From assembly GCA_030038695.1 (NCBI GenBank), contig JASHSN010000320.1:1-8482 (forward strand): a DNA stretch of 8,482 bases, given 5' to 3'. The notes below the pieces were generated by a model. It was given only the letters and a program-made list of their open reading frames with translations. It had not been told where the DNA came from and made no database searches. Origin of the DNA: Nitrososphaeraceae archaeon. GTDB taxonomy: Archaea > Thermoproteota > Nitrososphaeria > Nitrososphaerales > Nitrososphaeraceae. The translations under genes were made by a program, and so were the position numbers. Every line of letters begins with the position of its first letter. Within the stretch, counting starts at the first letter, position 1. This document shows positions 1-6,703 of the stretch, piece by piece.

Positions 1-348
1 AGATTGAAAGATGAACTTGGACTAGACAAGATATTTTCCAATGAATTAATCTTCAGAAAAGGCAAGCTTCATGATGTGGACGTGACGGTTACTTCAGACA
101 AATCGGTGGCAATCAAGACAACCATAAGGGAATGGGGAATAAGACGAGAGGATACTGTAGCAGTAATTGATGGAGCAAATGACCTGAAGTTGTTAGCTGT
201 GGCAGGATTCACAATTGGATTCTGTCCTGTAGACAAGGTCAAAGAGGAAGCGGACGCCGTCGTCGAGATACGTGATTTATCACTATTACTGAATCTACTT
301 GAAAAAAAGTTCGGCAAAGCAGTACTCTCCAACATCCGTCACGAGTAA
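1..348 (+). CDS. serB: Phosphoserine phosphatase, C-terminal part (5' truncated by window edge)
   Basis: This is the last 115 codons of a HAD-superfamily phosphatase; the frame is open to base 1, so the start lies outside the window. SerB hydrolyses O-phosphoserine to serine in the cytoplasm, the last step of serine synthesis. The visible part has the LGLDKIFSNEL block, the basic motif III stretch (KSVAIKTTIREWGI) and motif IV, VIDGANDLKLLAVAG, whose DGAND aspartates bind Mg2+. SerB usually reads GDGANDL; here the first Gly is Ile. The catalytic DxDxT motif is not in view. A CysM-like synthase that may use the same substrate, O-phosphoserine, lies about 1.2 kb downstream. Family membership is clear; another HAD phosphatase of the SerB group is the only real alternative. 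Confidence 0.85.
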   Translation, partial: RLKDELGLDKIFSNELIFRKGKLHDVDVTVTSDKSVAIKTTIREWGIRREDTVAVIDGANDLKLLAVAGFTIGFCPVDKVKEEADAVVEIRDLSLLLNLLEKKFGKAVLSNIRHE

Positions 349-354
349 TTATAT

Positions 355-362
355 CTTATATT
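355..362 (+). promoter_or_regulatory. TATA-like box for cofE
   Basis: CTTATATT ends 22 bases before the TTG start of cofE and begins just after the serB stop codon. This spacing fits an archaeal TATA box feeding a leaderless or very short leader. It suggests cofE is transcribed on its own, not only by read-through from serB. Confidence 0.5.
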
Positions 363-384
363 CTGTTATTGAGACAATAATATA

Positions 385-1146
385 TTGAAATCCAGGATTG
401 AAATTATACCTGTTCCTATTCCTTCCGATATAAGACCTGGGGATAATCTTGATTTAATTATTCTAGACTCGGTGAATAAAGCCAATGAGTATCTTTCAGA
501 TGGTGACATAATCATCGTTGCCCAGAAGGTAATCTCTAAGTCGGAGGGACGGTTGATCGATTTAAGAGTAGTCAATCCTTCATCCAGGTCGATACACATT
601 GCAAAACAATACGATAAGGATCCGCGTTTGATCGAACTAATTTTAAATGAATCATTAGATGTTTTGAGATTAGCACGAGGCATCTTAATTGTAGAAACAA
701 AGCGTGGGTTAATTTGTGCAAACGCGGGGGTAGATCAGAGCAACGTCGAAGGTGGTAATGATTACGCAGTTTTGCTGCCTGAGGATGCAGATTCGTCTGC
801 ACGCAAGTTAAGAAATTCATTTAAAAAAAAAGCAGGAATCGATGTTGCTGTTATAATATCTGACACATTCGGGAGGCCTTTTAGGGAAGGACAAGTTAAC
901 GTGGCCATCGGCGTTGCAGGAATCCAACCTTTAAAGAGCTACATCGGAACACAGGATATGTATGGAAAGAAGCTAAAAGTAACAGAAATCGCAGTGGTAG
1001 ATGAGATTGCATCTGCTGCGGAGCTGCAAATGGGTAAGGCTGATCGCATTCCTGTTGTAATAATAAGAGGTTACGAGTATAAAATGAAAGAAAATACTTC
1101 CATATCAGAGCTAATTCGTTCAAAAGATAAAGACCTATTCAGGTAG
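385..1146 (+). CDS. cofE: Coenzyme F420-0:L-glutamate ligase
   Basis: CofE adds gamma-linked glutamates to F420-0, using GTP and divalent metal ions, and so gives the polyglutamate tail of the deazaflavin cofactor F420. The 253-residue product has the usual length of archaeal single-domain CofE. Visible family blocks are GDIIIVAQKVISKSEGR (about 40-56), CANAGVDQSN (111-120), VIISDTFGRPFREGQVNVAI (157-176) and ADRIPVVIIRG near the end. TTG at 385 is taken as the start: it has a TATA-like box at the right distance, and no in-frame ATG occurs before the conserved N-terminal region. No other F420 gene is in the window, so this is an isolated cof gene. The 37-base gap after serB and the 159-base gap before tusA suggest a separate transcription unit. 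Confidence 0.94.
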   Translation: MKSRIEIIPVPIPSDIRPGDNLDLIILDSVNKANEYLSDGDIIIVAQKVISKSEGRLIDLRVVNPSSRSIHIAKQYDKDPRLIELILNESLDVLRLARGILIVETKRGLICANAGVDQSNVEGGNDYAVLLPEDADSSARKLRNSFKKKAGIDVAVIISDTFGRPFREGQVNVAIGVAGIQPLKSYIGTQDMYGKKLKVTEIAVVDEIASAAELQMGKADRIPVVIIRGYEYKMKENTSISELIRSKDKDLFR

Positions 1147-1268
1147 ACTTGAAACTAAGTGTTACAATCTTAATCGACCATCTGAATACATGATTACGAC
1201 TGAGGCAACCAATAATTATACTTTGAACAATAGGATGGAAGAAACCAGGATATCTTTCTCCTAAATAA

Positions 1269-1278
1269 TTAATATATC
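1269..1278 (+). promoter_or_regulatory. TATA-like box for tusA-cysM
   Basis: TTAATATATC lies 28-37 bases before the ATG at 1306, in an AT-rich gap after cofE. The position fits a promoter with a short leader for the tusA-cysM pair. The rest of the gap (1147-1268) holds no gene I would defend. Confidence 0.5.
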
Positions 1279-1305
1279 TCCTATTTCATCAACTTGTGTA
1301 TCAGT

Positions 1306-1542
1306 ATGAATACCACTGACACCAAGACCATCGACGTTAGAGGCCTTTACTGTCCTGAGCCAGTATTTCGCACCAAGATGGAAATGGAAAGACTTTCTAT
1401 AGGTGAGATGATTAAGATAGTTGCTGACGACCCTGAATCTGAGGAGGATATTTCTATGTGGGTTCAAAGAAATGGACACGAACTTGTGTCAATTAAGAAA
1501 GATAGCAAGGATCTCGAGTTCGTAATTAAAAAGGCTAAATAA
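1306..1542 (+). CDS. tusA: TusA/SirA-like sulfur carrier protein
   Basis: This 78-residue protein is of the SirA/TusA fold (beta-alpha-beta-alpha-beta-beta), which carries sulfur as a persulfide on a single Cys. The signature DVRGLYCPEPV sits at residues 10-20 with the carrier Cys at position 16, followed by the usual helix (FRTKMEMERL) and the IVADDPESEEDI segment. ATG 1306 is preferred over an in-frame TTG at 1294 because it matches family length and the TATA box spacing. The stop codon is one base from the ATG of the cysteine synthase, so the two are surely co-transcribed and probably translationally coupled. In bacteria TusA relays sulfur to tRNA thiolation and molybdopterin. Here the neighbour suggests sulfur delivery to cysteine synthesis, which is an inference. 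Confidence 0.92.
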   Translation: MNTTDTKTIDVRGLYCPEPVFRTKMEMERLSIGEMIKIVADDPESEEDISMWVQRNGHELVSIKKDSKDLEFVIKKAK

Positions 1543-1543
1543 T

Positions 1544-2548
1544 ATGACTACTATTGCTCGACCAGAGATAATAAGTCAAATAGGCAACACTCCACTCGTG
1601 GAGTTGGATTCTTTTGCCGCAGGCAGAGTGAAGTTTTTTGCGAAGCTAGAATGGCATAACCCGTTTGGTTCGGTCAAAGACAGGGCCGCATACTGGATGG
1701 TGAAAGAGGCCGAGAAGAAAGGGATGCTGAAGAGGGACAAAAGCATCATAATAGAGCCAACGTCAGGCAATACCGGCATAGCTTTAGCAGGCATATCTAA
1801 GGCGCTCGGATATAAAGTTGAAATTGTCATACCTGATAAGGTAAGCGATGAGACGAAGAAAATTTTAAGGAGATTGGGAGCCGCAGTACATGAAACCTCT
1901 GATGATCTTTGCCCAAGAGTGGGCGCGGGTACCGATCAAAGCATTGCGCTGGCCAAGGCGATTTCGAAACCTAGACCAGACATCTATTATATGCCCAATC
2001 AGTACGAAAACGATGCCAACTTTCTGGCGCATTATGAAAGCACCGGACCAGAAATATGGAAACAAACAGACGGTGAATTGACGCATTTCCTCACAGGCTG
2101 CGGCACAGGCGGCACCATCACGGGGATTGGAACTTTCCTGAAGGAGAAGAACGAAAAAATTAAGATTGTCGCGATCCAAGCTCAAAAAAATCACTTACTT
2201 CAAGGAATGAGAAATTTTGAAGAATCTGCAATGCCTGAGTTGTTCTTGCGGCGGCAAAAGGTTGTCGATGAATGGCTAACCGCTACAAACGAAGATTCGT
2301 TTAGATTAGTAAAAGAGCTCGCTGTAAAGGAGAGACTACTAGTGGGTCCCTCCTCCGGCTCTGTAATGGCTTCGATGGTTAAAGTTGCAGAAAACTTGGA
2401 GAGAGGTAATCTTGTAGGTATTTTTGCAGACGATGGTACTAAATTTAAGAGTTTATACGACCAACAAGGCGTATTCACGGATACTGAATACTATGACGCC
2501 CTTAAGAATGCAAAGAATCTCTCTGAGCCTGCCTATGCTTTTGTGTAA
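1544..2548 (+). CDS. cysM: PLP-dependent cysteine synthase, CysM-like; likely O-phosphoserine sulfhydrylase
   Basis: This 334-residue fold-type II PLP enzyme is of the cysteine synthase/cystathionine beta-synthase family, without CBS or regulatory domains. IGNTPLVEL (13-21) opens the fold, GSVKDR carries the PLP lysine (K45), PTSGNTG (72-78) is the substrate carboxylate loop, GCGTGGT (185-191) binds the PLP phosphate, and PSSG (269-272) lies near the ring nitrogen. The segment GMRNFEESAMPELF (221-234) lines up, from memory, with ALRNMDEGFVPELY of Mycobacterium tuberculosis CysM, whose Arg220 holds the phosphate of O-phosphoserine; R223 would be its equivalent. The extended C-terminus after FADDGTKFKS also recalls CysM. 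CysM there takes sulfur from the carrier CysO; here tusA lies directly upstream. Substrate and sulfur donor are inferences; family membership is firm. The 3' end overlaps trxB by 16 bp, tail to tail. Confidence 0.9.
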   Translation: MTTIARPEIISQIGNTPLVELDSFAAGRVKFFAKLEWHNPFGSVKDRAAYWMVKEAEKKGMLKRDKSIIIEPTSGNTGIALAGISKALGYKVEIVIPDKVSDETKKILRRLGAAVHETSDDLCPRVGAGTDQSIALAKAISKPRPDIYYMPNQYENDANFLAHYESTGPEIWKQTDGELTHFLTGCGTGGTITGIGTFLKEKNEKIKIVAIQAQKNHLLQGMRNFEESAMPELFLRRQKVVDEWLTATNEDSFRLVKELAVKERLLVGPSSGSVMASMVKVAENLERGNLVGIFADDGTKFKSLYDQQGVFTDTEYYDALKNAKNLSEPAYAFV

Positions 2549-3543
2549 AAACTGCTAATTGCTTTATTTTCGTGGTGTTTTCGCTCAGTCAACCATTTTT
2601 CTACGTCCAAAGCGGCCATACAACCAAAACCACCTGCAGTAATTGCCTGCCTGTATCTGTAATCGTGGACATCCCCAGCAGCGAAAACTCCTTCTACACT
2701 TGTAAAAGAATTATTTTTCAAAATAATATAACCCTTATCATTCAAATCTAACTGTCCTCTGAATATTTCGGTATTTGGAACGTGGCCAATTGCAACGAAC
2801 AGGCCGCCCGCTTGTATTTTCTGCATCTTTCCATTATGTACGTCTCTGACACTAATTGATGCAATTTTTTTATCGCCTTCGATGTCCGTTACCACGCTAT
2901 TCCATAGAAATTCGATCTTAGGGTTTTCAAATGCTTTGTCTTGCAGGATTTTGCTTGCCCGTAGCTTATCACGACGATGAATCAGTTTGACAGATCTTCC
3001 AAATTTTGTAAGAAACGTGGCTTCTTCTAATGCTGTGTCTCCGCCCCCAATGACCACTATGTCCTCATCCTTAAAGAAAGGACCGTCGCAAGTGGCACAA
3101 TATGACACGCCTCGTCCTGCAAACATCTCTTCCCCCTTAATTCCAAGCTTACGAGGTGAAGCTCCGGTGCATATAATGACTGATTCCGATTCAAAGATCT
3201 CACTACTGGTCCTAATTTTGAAAGGTCTATGCTTAAAGTCAACCTCTATAACTTCATCGTCTACTGCAATTGTCCCAAATCTTTCTGCCTGCTGCCGCAT
3301 GTTCATCATTAATTCTGGTCCGAATATTCCGTTTGGGAAACCTGGATAGTTTTCAACATCGCTAGTGGTCATTAGTTGGCCACCAGGCAAGGTACCTGTT
3401 ATAAGAACAGTCTTAAGTCTGGCCCGTGAAGTGTAGATTCCTGCAGTGTAGCCTGCAGGGCCTGACCCGATAATTGTTACCTCATAAAGGCTTACTTTGC
3501 CTGAATTAACGGATTCATGTCTGTAATCCGTCTTAGACATCAT
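2533..3543 (-). CDS. trxB: Thioredoxin reductase (NADPH, FAD)
   Basis: This 336-residue low-molecular-weight thioredoxin reductase transfers electrons from NADPH through FAD to a redox-active disulfide and then to thioredoxin. Counting from the chosen ATG, the FAD motif GSGPAG is at 26-31, PGGQL at about 53-57, the redox pair CATC at 149-152, the NAD(P) motif GGGDTALEEA at 166-175, HRRDKLRASK at 189-198 (basic residues favouring NADPH), and the second FAD motif GDVHDYRYRQA at 291-301. The frame stays open to a TTG at 3564, but a TATA-like box at 3564-3574 makes ATG 3543 (or the adjacent ATG 3540) more likely. It is transcribed alone, converging with the cysteine synthase gene and sharing its last 16 bases. 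Confidence 0.95.
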   Translation of the reverse strand: MMSKTDYRHESVNSGKVSLYEVTIIGSGPAGYTAGIYTSRARLKTVLITGTLPGGQLMTTSDVENYPGFPNGIFGPELMMNMRQQAERFGTIAVDDEVIEVDFKHRPFKIRTSSEIFESESVIICTGASPRKLGIKGEEMFAGRGVSYCATCDGPFFKDEDIVVIGGGDTALEEATFLTKFGRSVKLIHRRDKLRASKILQDKAFENPKIEFLWNSVVTDIEGDKKIASISVRDVHNGKMQKIQAGGLFVAIGHVPNTEIFRGQLDLNDKGYIILKNNSFTSVEGVFAAGDVHDYRYRQAITAGGFGCMAALDVEKWLTERKHHENKAISSFYTKA

Positions 3544-3563
3544 CAAAGAGTTAAAATATACCA

Positions 3564-3574
3564 ATTAATAATTT
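3564..3574 (-). promoter_or_regulatory. TATA-like box for trxB
   Basis: On the minus strand AAATTATTAAT lies 21-31 bases before ATG 3543, the spacing expected of a leaderless archaeal promoter. It overlaps the alternative TTG start, which argues against that start. Confidence 0.45.
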
Positions 3575-3838
3575 GTTCGGAATTGTTGCCTTAAGACATT
3601 CTTAGCCTAGTATTCTCTAATTTTAAACGAAGGCTGTGATTCAATTTTATGCACAATACTCAAGAATAAACAGAATTGAGCTAGTATCGATTCCATCATT
3701 GGAATATATTCAAAAATTTGGTCCGAGAATGCATACGATATGGTGTTTGCAAAGAAAAATGAATTTAGGCGTAAAGCTGTTCACAAACTGACTGCTATCG
3801 ACAAACGCCATCATGTCACAAAGACTGGATCTCAGACT
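3575..3838. other. Intergenic region between trxB promoter and thi4 hairpin
   Basis: Most of this AT-rich gap shows no convincing gene. It contains a small inverted repeat at 3690-3705 (ATTCCA-TCAT-TGGAAT) running into a palindromic GAATATATTC. A short ORF of about 30 codons on the minus strand and an 89-codon ORF on the plus strand (from 3740, running antisense into thi4) have no recognisable protein features. Confidence 0.6.
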
Positions 3839-3872
3839 GGTCGACAGGGGATAGGATCGACGCTTGTCGACC
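3839..3872 (-). terminator. Inverted repeat just after thi4, possible 3'-end hairpin
   Basis: GGTCGACA (3839-3846) and TGTCGACC (3865-3872) are perfect 8-base inverted copies with an 18-base loop, three bases beyond the thi4 stop on the minus strand. No clear T-tract follows, so it may protect the mRNA 3' end or mark a binding site rather than terminate transcription. Confidence 0.4.
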
Positions 3873-3875
3873 GTG

Positions 3876-4688
3876 CTACTTTACCTTTAGCTTTGGTTGT
3901 TCTGGGGTTTCCTTTAGCTTGTGCAATGCAACTTCTGCTCCCTTTTTGCCAGACAAAAGCATGGATCCGAATGTCGGACCCATACGTGGTAGACCGTTTG
4001 TTTCTGTGACCGACATTCCTACAGCAATTAAGCCTGGAAAAACTTCGTCAGTGTAATTGACCACAGAATCCTCGCCTCCTTCGACCCACATCGGATCCAT
4101 TCCCTTCCACTTTACATAGCCACGGTCCTTCATACGCCTAACGGCCACCGAGTCATGACCAGATGCATCGATTACAATCTTGCATTCTAGTGCAATCGGA
4201 TCTACGCATGTAATATTCCTTGGTAGAGCAGAAACCGGCATCCAATTAACCACTACTCCGCAAACTCTATTGTTTTTCAGCACAAGGTCGTCAAACTTCG
4301 TCAGCTGAAGAAAACGTACCCCAGCATCGCACGCTGCTGCAATAAGTTTTGAGCATGCATGTGGTCCCCAAGTAGCATATAGCCCATCGCTAATTCTGCG
4401 ATAAGGAACCTCTAGTTCATCCCATATCTTCTGTGCTGGCGCCCTAACTGTTACGGGGTTCATCATGTACCCTCCAACCCAGTATCCTCCGCCCAGGTAG
4501 TTATTTTGCTCTACGACTAGAGTTCTAGTGCCCATCCTTGCGAGGTCTCTGCCCGCCATCAAGCCTGCCGGTCCAGCTCCGATGATTATTACATCACAAT
4601 TTGCATATTCATCAATCGTTTCATTAAACATCATTGCTATCGTCCTAGTTATTTCCTTCTCACTCACGTCTGCAAAGATCTTTGCCAT
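3876..4688 (-). CDS. thi4: Thi4-family thiazole synthase, Cys-type
   Basis: This 270-residue flavoprotein-like enzyme forms the thiazole half of thiamine from NAD and glycine. The dinucleotide motif GAGPAGLMAGRDLAR is at 37-51, VVEQNNYLGGGYWVGG at 58-73, WGPHACSKLI at about 107-116, IDASGHD at 173-179, and the family C-terminal block NGLPRMGPTFGSMLLSG at 231-247. In yeast Thi4 a Cys in a CMDP context gives up its sulfur in a single turnover; methanogen enzymes have His there and use sulfide. Here the matching stretch is TCVDP with Cys161, so a Cys-donor enzyme is expected. ATG 4688 is supported by a TATA-like box at 4709-4720. A 13-bp tandem repeat lies against the promoter and a hairpin follows the stop. 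The related archaeal ribose-1,5-bisphosphate isomerase annotation is less likely. Confidence 0.92.
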   Translation of the reverse strand: MAKIFADVSEKEITRTIAMMFNETIDEYANCDVIIIGAGPAGLMAGRDLARMGTRTLVVEQNNYLGGGYWVGGYMMNPVTVRAPAQKIWDELEVPYRRISDGLYATWGPHACSKLIAAACDAGVRFLQLTKFDDLVLKNNRVCGVVVNWMPVSALPRNITCVDPIALECKIVIDASGHDSVAVRRMKDRGYVKWKGMDPMWVEGGEDSVVNYTDEVFPGLIAVGMSVTETNGLPRMGPTFGSMLLSGKKGAEVALHKLKETPEQPKLKVK

Positions 4689-4708
4689 GCACTAATCTTT
4701 CTTGACAG

Positions 4709-4720
4709 GTAATTAATACA
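4709..4720 (-). promoter_or_regulatory. TATA-like box for thi4
   Basis: On the minus strand TGTATTAATTAC lies 21-32 bases before the thi4 ATG, giving a nearly leaderless transcript. There is no room for a TPP riboswitch between this box and the start codon, so any thiamine control must act on initiation or elsewhere. Confidence 0.55.
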
Positions 4721-4742
4721 TTTTCGAATTACATTTTCGAAT
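4717..4742 (-). repeat. Perfect 13-bp tandem repeat at thi4 promoter, candidate operator
   Basis: TACATTTTCGAAT occurs twice without a gap (4717-4729 and 4730-4742). Each copy contains the palindrome TTCGAA. The promoter-proximal copy touches the upstream edge of the thi4 TATA box, where a bound protein would meet TBP/TFB. A regulator-binding role is an inference from this placement. Confidence 0.6.
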
Positions 4743-4865
4743 TATTGTTTTGAATCTTAAAATAGATAAGAATTGATTATTATACGACGTTCTAACTTGC
4801 TTCTTCCTGGTAGTTCATTTCATCTTTCTCCGATTTTTAAGGACGATATTTAATTTAGTCTCACT

Positions 4866-4884
4866 CTGTATCATTTAAATACAG
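4866..4884 (+). promoter_or_regulatory. mrp promoter: TATA box inside a palindrome
   Basis: TTTAAATA (4874-4881) lies 29-36 bases before the mrp ATG and is a good archaeal TATA box. It sits inside CTGTATCATTTAAATACAG, whose arms CTGTAT and ATACAG are perfect inverted copies. GTATCA also recurs 16 bases apart at 4868 and 4884. A dimeric repressor covering the TATA box is a reasonable but untested reading. Confidence 0.5.
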
Positions 4885-4909
4885 TATCAACGAATTTGAT
4901 TTAACTAGG

Positions 4910-6037
4910 ATGGTTACTGTAGATCAAGTACTGTCTTCTTTGAAGAAAGTTGTAGATCCAGAATTGCATAAAGATATTGTATCGATGGGAATGGTTAAAG
5001 ATCTTGTAATTAATAGTGGAAAGGTGGCATTTACTCTTCAGCTCACGACTCCAGCTTGTCCGTTTAATAGCGAAATTGAACAGGACGTTAGGAATACAAT
5101 AGCGAATATAGGCGTTCATGATCTCGATCTGAAGGTCACAGCACGAGTCATGGAAGGCCGCGCCATATCTTTGGATGAAATATTACCTGGTGTTAAAAAT
5201 ATTATAGCAGTTGCAAGTGGTAAAGGAGGCGTTGGAAAGACTACTGTTTCAGTAAACTTGGCACTGACGCTAGCAAGGACTGGCGCAAAAGTGGGGTTAC
5301 TAGATGCAGATATTTACGGTCCTAGCGTTCCGCTGATGTTAGGGCTTAAGCAAACTCCTACAATTAATAATAATAAGATTGAGCCGGCTGTATCAGGTGG
5401 TGTCAAGGTAATATCTATGGGTTTTTTCTACGAACAGTCTCAACAGGCTGGCATATACAGGGGTCCTATAGTCTCTGGGATTGTCAAGCAGTTCCTGACT
5501 GACGTTAACTGGGGAGAACTCGACTATTTGATAATAGACTTGCCACCAGGCACTGGTGATGCACCTCTAACACTGGCACAGACAATACCCATAACCGGGA
5601 TCCTTATTGTGACTACTCCCCAGGAAGTCGCTATGAATGTCGCCGTGAAGGCAATTGGGATGTTTCACAAACTAAATGTTCCTATCGTAGGAGTGATCGA
5701 GAATATGAGCTACCTCCAATGCCCGCACTGTTCGGAACGTACTCATATCTTTGGGAAAGGAGGAGGTCAGAGAGTTAGCGAGAAATTCAACGTTCCTTTT
5801 GTTGGCGAAATTCCTCTTCATATCCAGATTATGACAGGAAGCGATACGGGGGAACCGATAACATTGTCAGAGCCTGGTTCGGTCCAGGCAAATGCATTTA
5901 CTAATGTAGCTAAAACGGTCGCTGGGAGAATTAGTGTTATTGCGGCAGAGATGAAGGCTACAGATGAGGCAGAAGCAGCTGGAAGGACTCTAAACGAGAA
6001 GGATCAAACCGAACCTCAGAATGTTCCTCAGTCCTGA
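4910..6037 (+). CDS. mrp: Mrp/ApbC (NBP35-like) Fe-S cluster carrier ATPase with N-terminal MIP18 domain
   Basis: This 375-residue P-loop NTPase of the ParA/MinD type is expected to bind a [4Fe-4S] cluster between two subunits and pass it to apoproteins in the cytoplasm. Residues 1 to about 85 form a MIP18/DUF59 domain (VDPELHKDIVSMGMV; TTPACP with Cys50). The ATPase domain follows, with the deviant Walker A SGKGGVGKTT (103-112), LDADIYGPSVP (131-141), IDLPPGTGD (209-217) and the cluster-binding CPHC (271-274). After about residue 340 comes a polar tail rich in Glu, Ala and Gln, beyond the conserved core. ATG 4910 has a TATA box 29 bases upstream. The last 17 bases overlap the dephospho-CoA kinase gene, so the two form an operon. 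Confidence 0.94.
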   Translation: MVTVDQVLSSLKKVVDPELHKDIVSMGMVKDLVINSGKVAFTLQLTTPACPFNSEIEQDVRNTIANIGVHDLDLKVTARVMEGRAISLDEILPGVKNIIAVASGKGGVGKTTVSVNLALTLARTGAKVGLLDADIYGPSVPLMLGLKQTPTINNNKIEPAVSGGVKVISMGFFYEQSQQAGIYRGPIVSGIVKQFLTDVNWGELDYLIIDLPPGTGDAPLTLAQTIPITGILIVTTPQEVAMNVAVKAIGMFHKLNVPIVGVIENMSYLQCPHCSERTHIFGKGGGQRVSEKFNVPFVGEIPLHIQIMTGSDTGEPITLSEPGSVQANAFTNVAKTVAGRISVIAAEMKATDEAEAAGRTLNEKDQTEPQNVPQS

Positions 6038-6575
6038 AAAACTTCGTTTACTAAAAGAACCATTAGGCTTACTTCTCGAAAACAAGGATGTATCCAAGCA
6101 AAAGCTATATAGTTTCTTAAAAGATGCGAAATTGATTGTTTCGGTTGGGGACGCAACAACGGATCGTTTGAACTGTTATGGTATTGTTCCTCACGTGTGT
6201 GTTGTTGATGGCCGAGAAAGACGAGCACAACGCAAATCAATAGGCGGTGATTGTGCTATGCTAGATCAGGTATTGCAACTCAACTGCTCCAATCCCGCTG
6301 GGACTATTTCGAGAGGAGCTGTTGAGGTTCTTGTTGACGCAGTCAGGAATAGTAATATTAATCCGGTGAGAGTTATCGTCCAGGGCGAAGAGGACCTGCT
6401 AACCTTGCCGATACTCATCCTGGTCCCAGCTGGTTCCGTAGTTATGTACGGGCAGCCGTTCAAAGGAATTGTCATAGTAGAAGTGGATTCAAAGACTCGT
6501 AGCACTGCCAAAGATTTAATGGACAGTTTAGGTATTGAATGGATGCAGGGATATGATGATGCGGTGGCTGTATGA
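6021..6575 (+). CDS. GTP-dependent dephospho-CoA kinase (DUF359 family)
   Basis: This 184-residue protein belongs to the archaeal family first called DUF359, shown in Thermococcus to phosphorylate the ribose 3'-OH of dephospho-CoA with GTP, the last step of CoA synthesis. Conserved blocks are VSVGDATTDRL (40-50), PHVCVVDGRERR (57-68), NPAGTIS (91-97), VQGEEDLLTLP (120-130) and LVPAGSVVMYGQPFKG (134-149). Length is normal for the family. ATG 6021 overlaps the end of mrp by 17 bases in another frame, implying translational coupling; no strong Shine-Dalgarno site is seen. In many archaea this gene sits beside spt4 and rps24e; that context is absent here. Only a short T4 stretch follows the stop. 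Confidence 0.9.
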   Translation: MFLSPEKLRLLKEPLGLLLENKDVSKQKLYSFLKDAKLIVSVGDATTDRLNCYGIVPHVCVVDGRERRAQRKSIGGDCAMLDQVLQLNCSNPAGTISRGAVEVLVDAVRNSNINPVRVIVQGEEDLLTLPILILVPAGSVVMYGQPFKGIVIVEVDSKTRSTAKDLMDSLGIEWMQGYDDAVAV

Positions 6576-6675
6576 TTTTCAATTTAGAAAGGTGATTAAT
6601 AATATACCACTTACTGACCCCTGAAATAACGTAGTAGTTAGATGAATATGGCTTTATTTGCTTCAAATCAAATTC

Positions 6676-6695
6676 AATACTTTAAACGAAGTATT
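6676..6695. repeat. Small inverted repeat between convergent genes
   Basis: AATACTT (6676-6682) and AAGTATT (6689-6695) are perfect inverted copies with a 6-base loop, lying between the kinase gene and the convergent Cys-rich gene, 8 bases beyond the latter's stop. It could help end transcripts from the minus strand, but it is AT-rich and weak. The rest of 6576-6703 shows no gene. Confidence 0.3.
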
Positions 6696-6703
6696 AATTA
6701 CAT

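Noticed and set aside
1190..1264. 24-codon frame between cofE and tusA
   Set aside because: Too short, with no promoter or recognisable sequence; likely chance.
3740..4009. 89-codon plus-strand frame with a basic N-terminal half
   Set aside because: Its second half is antisense to the conserved 3' end of thi4, the hairpin 3839-3872 lies within it, and no domain is visible. The first part could be expressed, but nothing supports it.
4689..4709. TPP riboswitch before thi4
   Set aside because: The leader between the TATA box and the ATG is about 20 bases, far too short for one.
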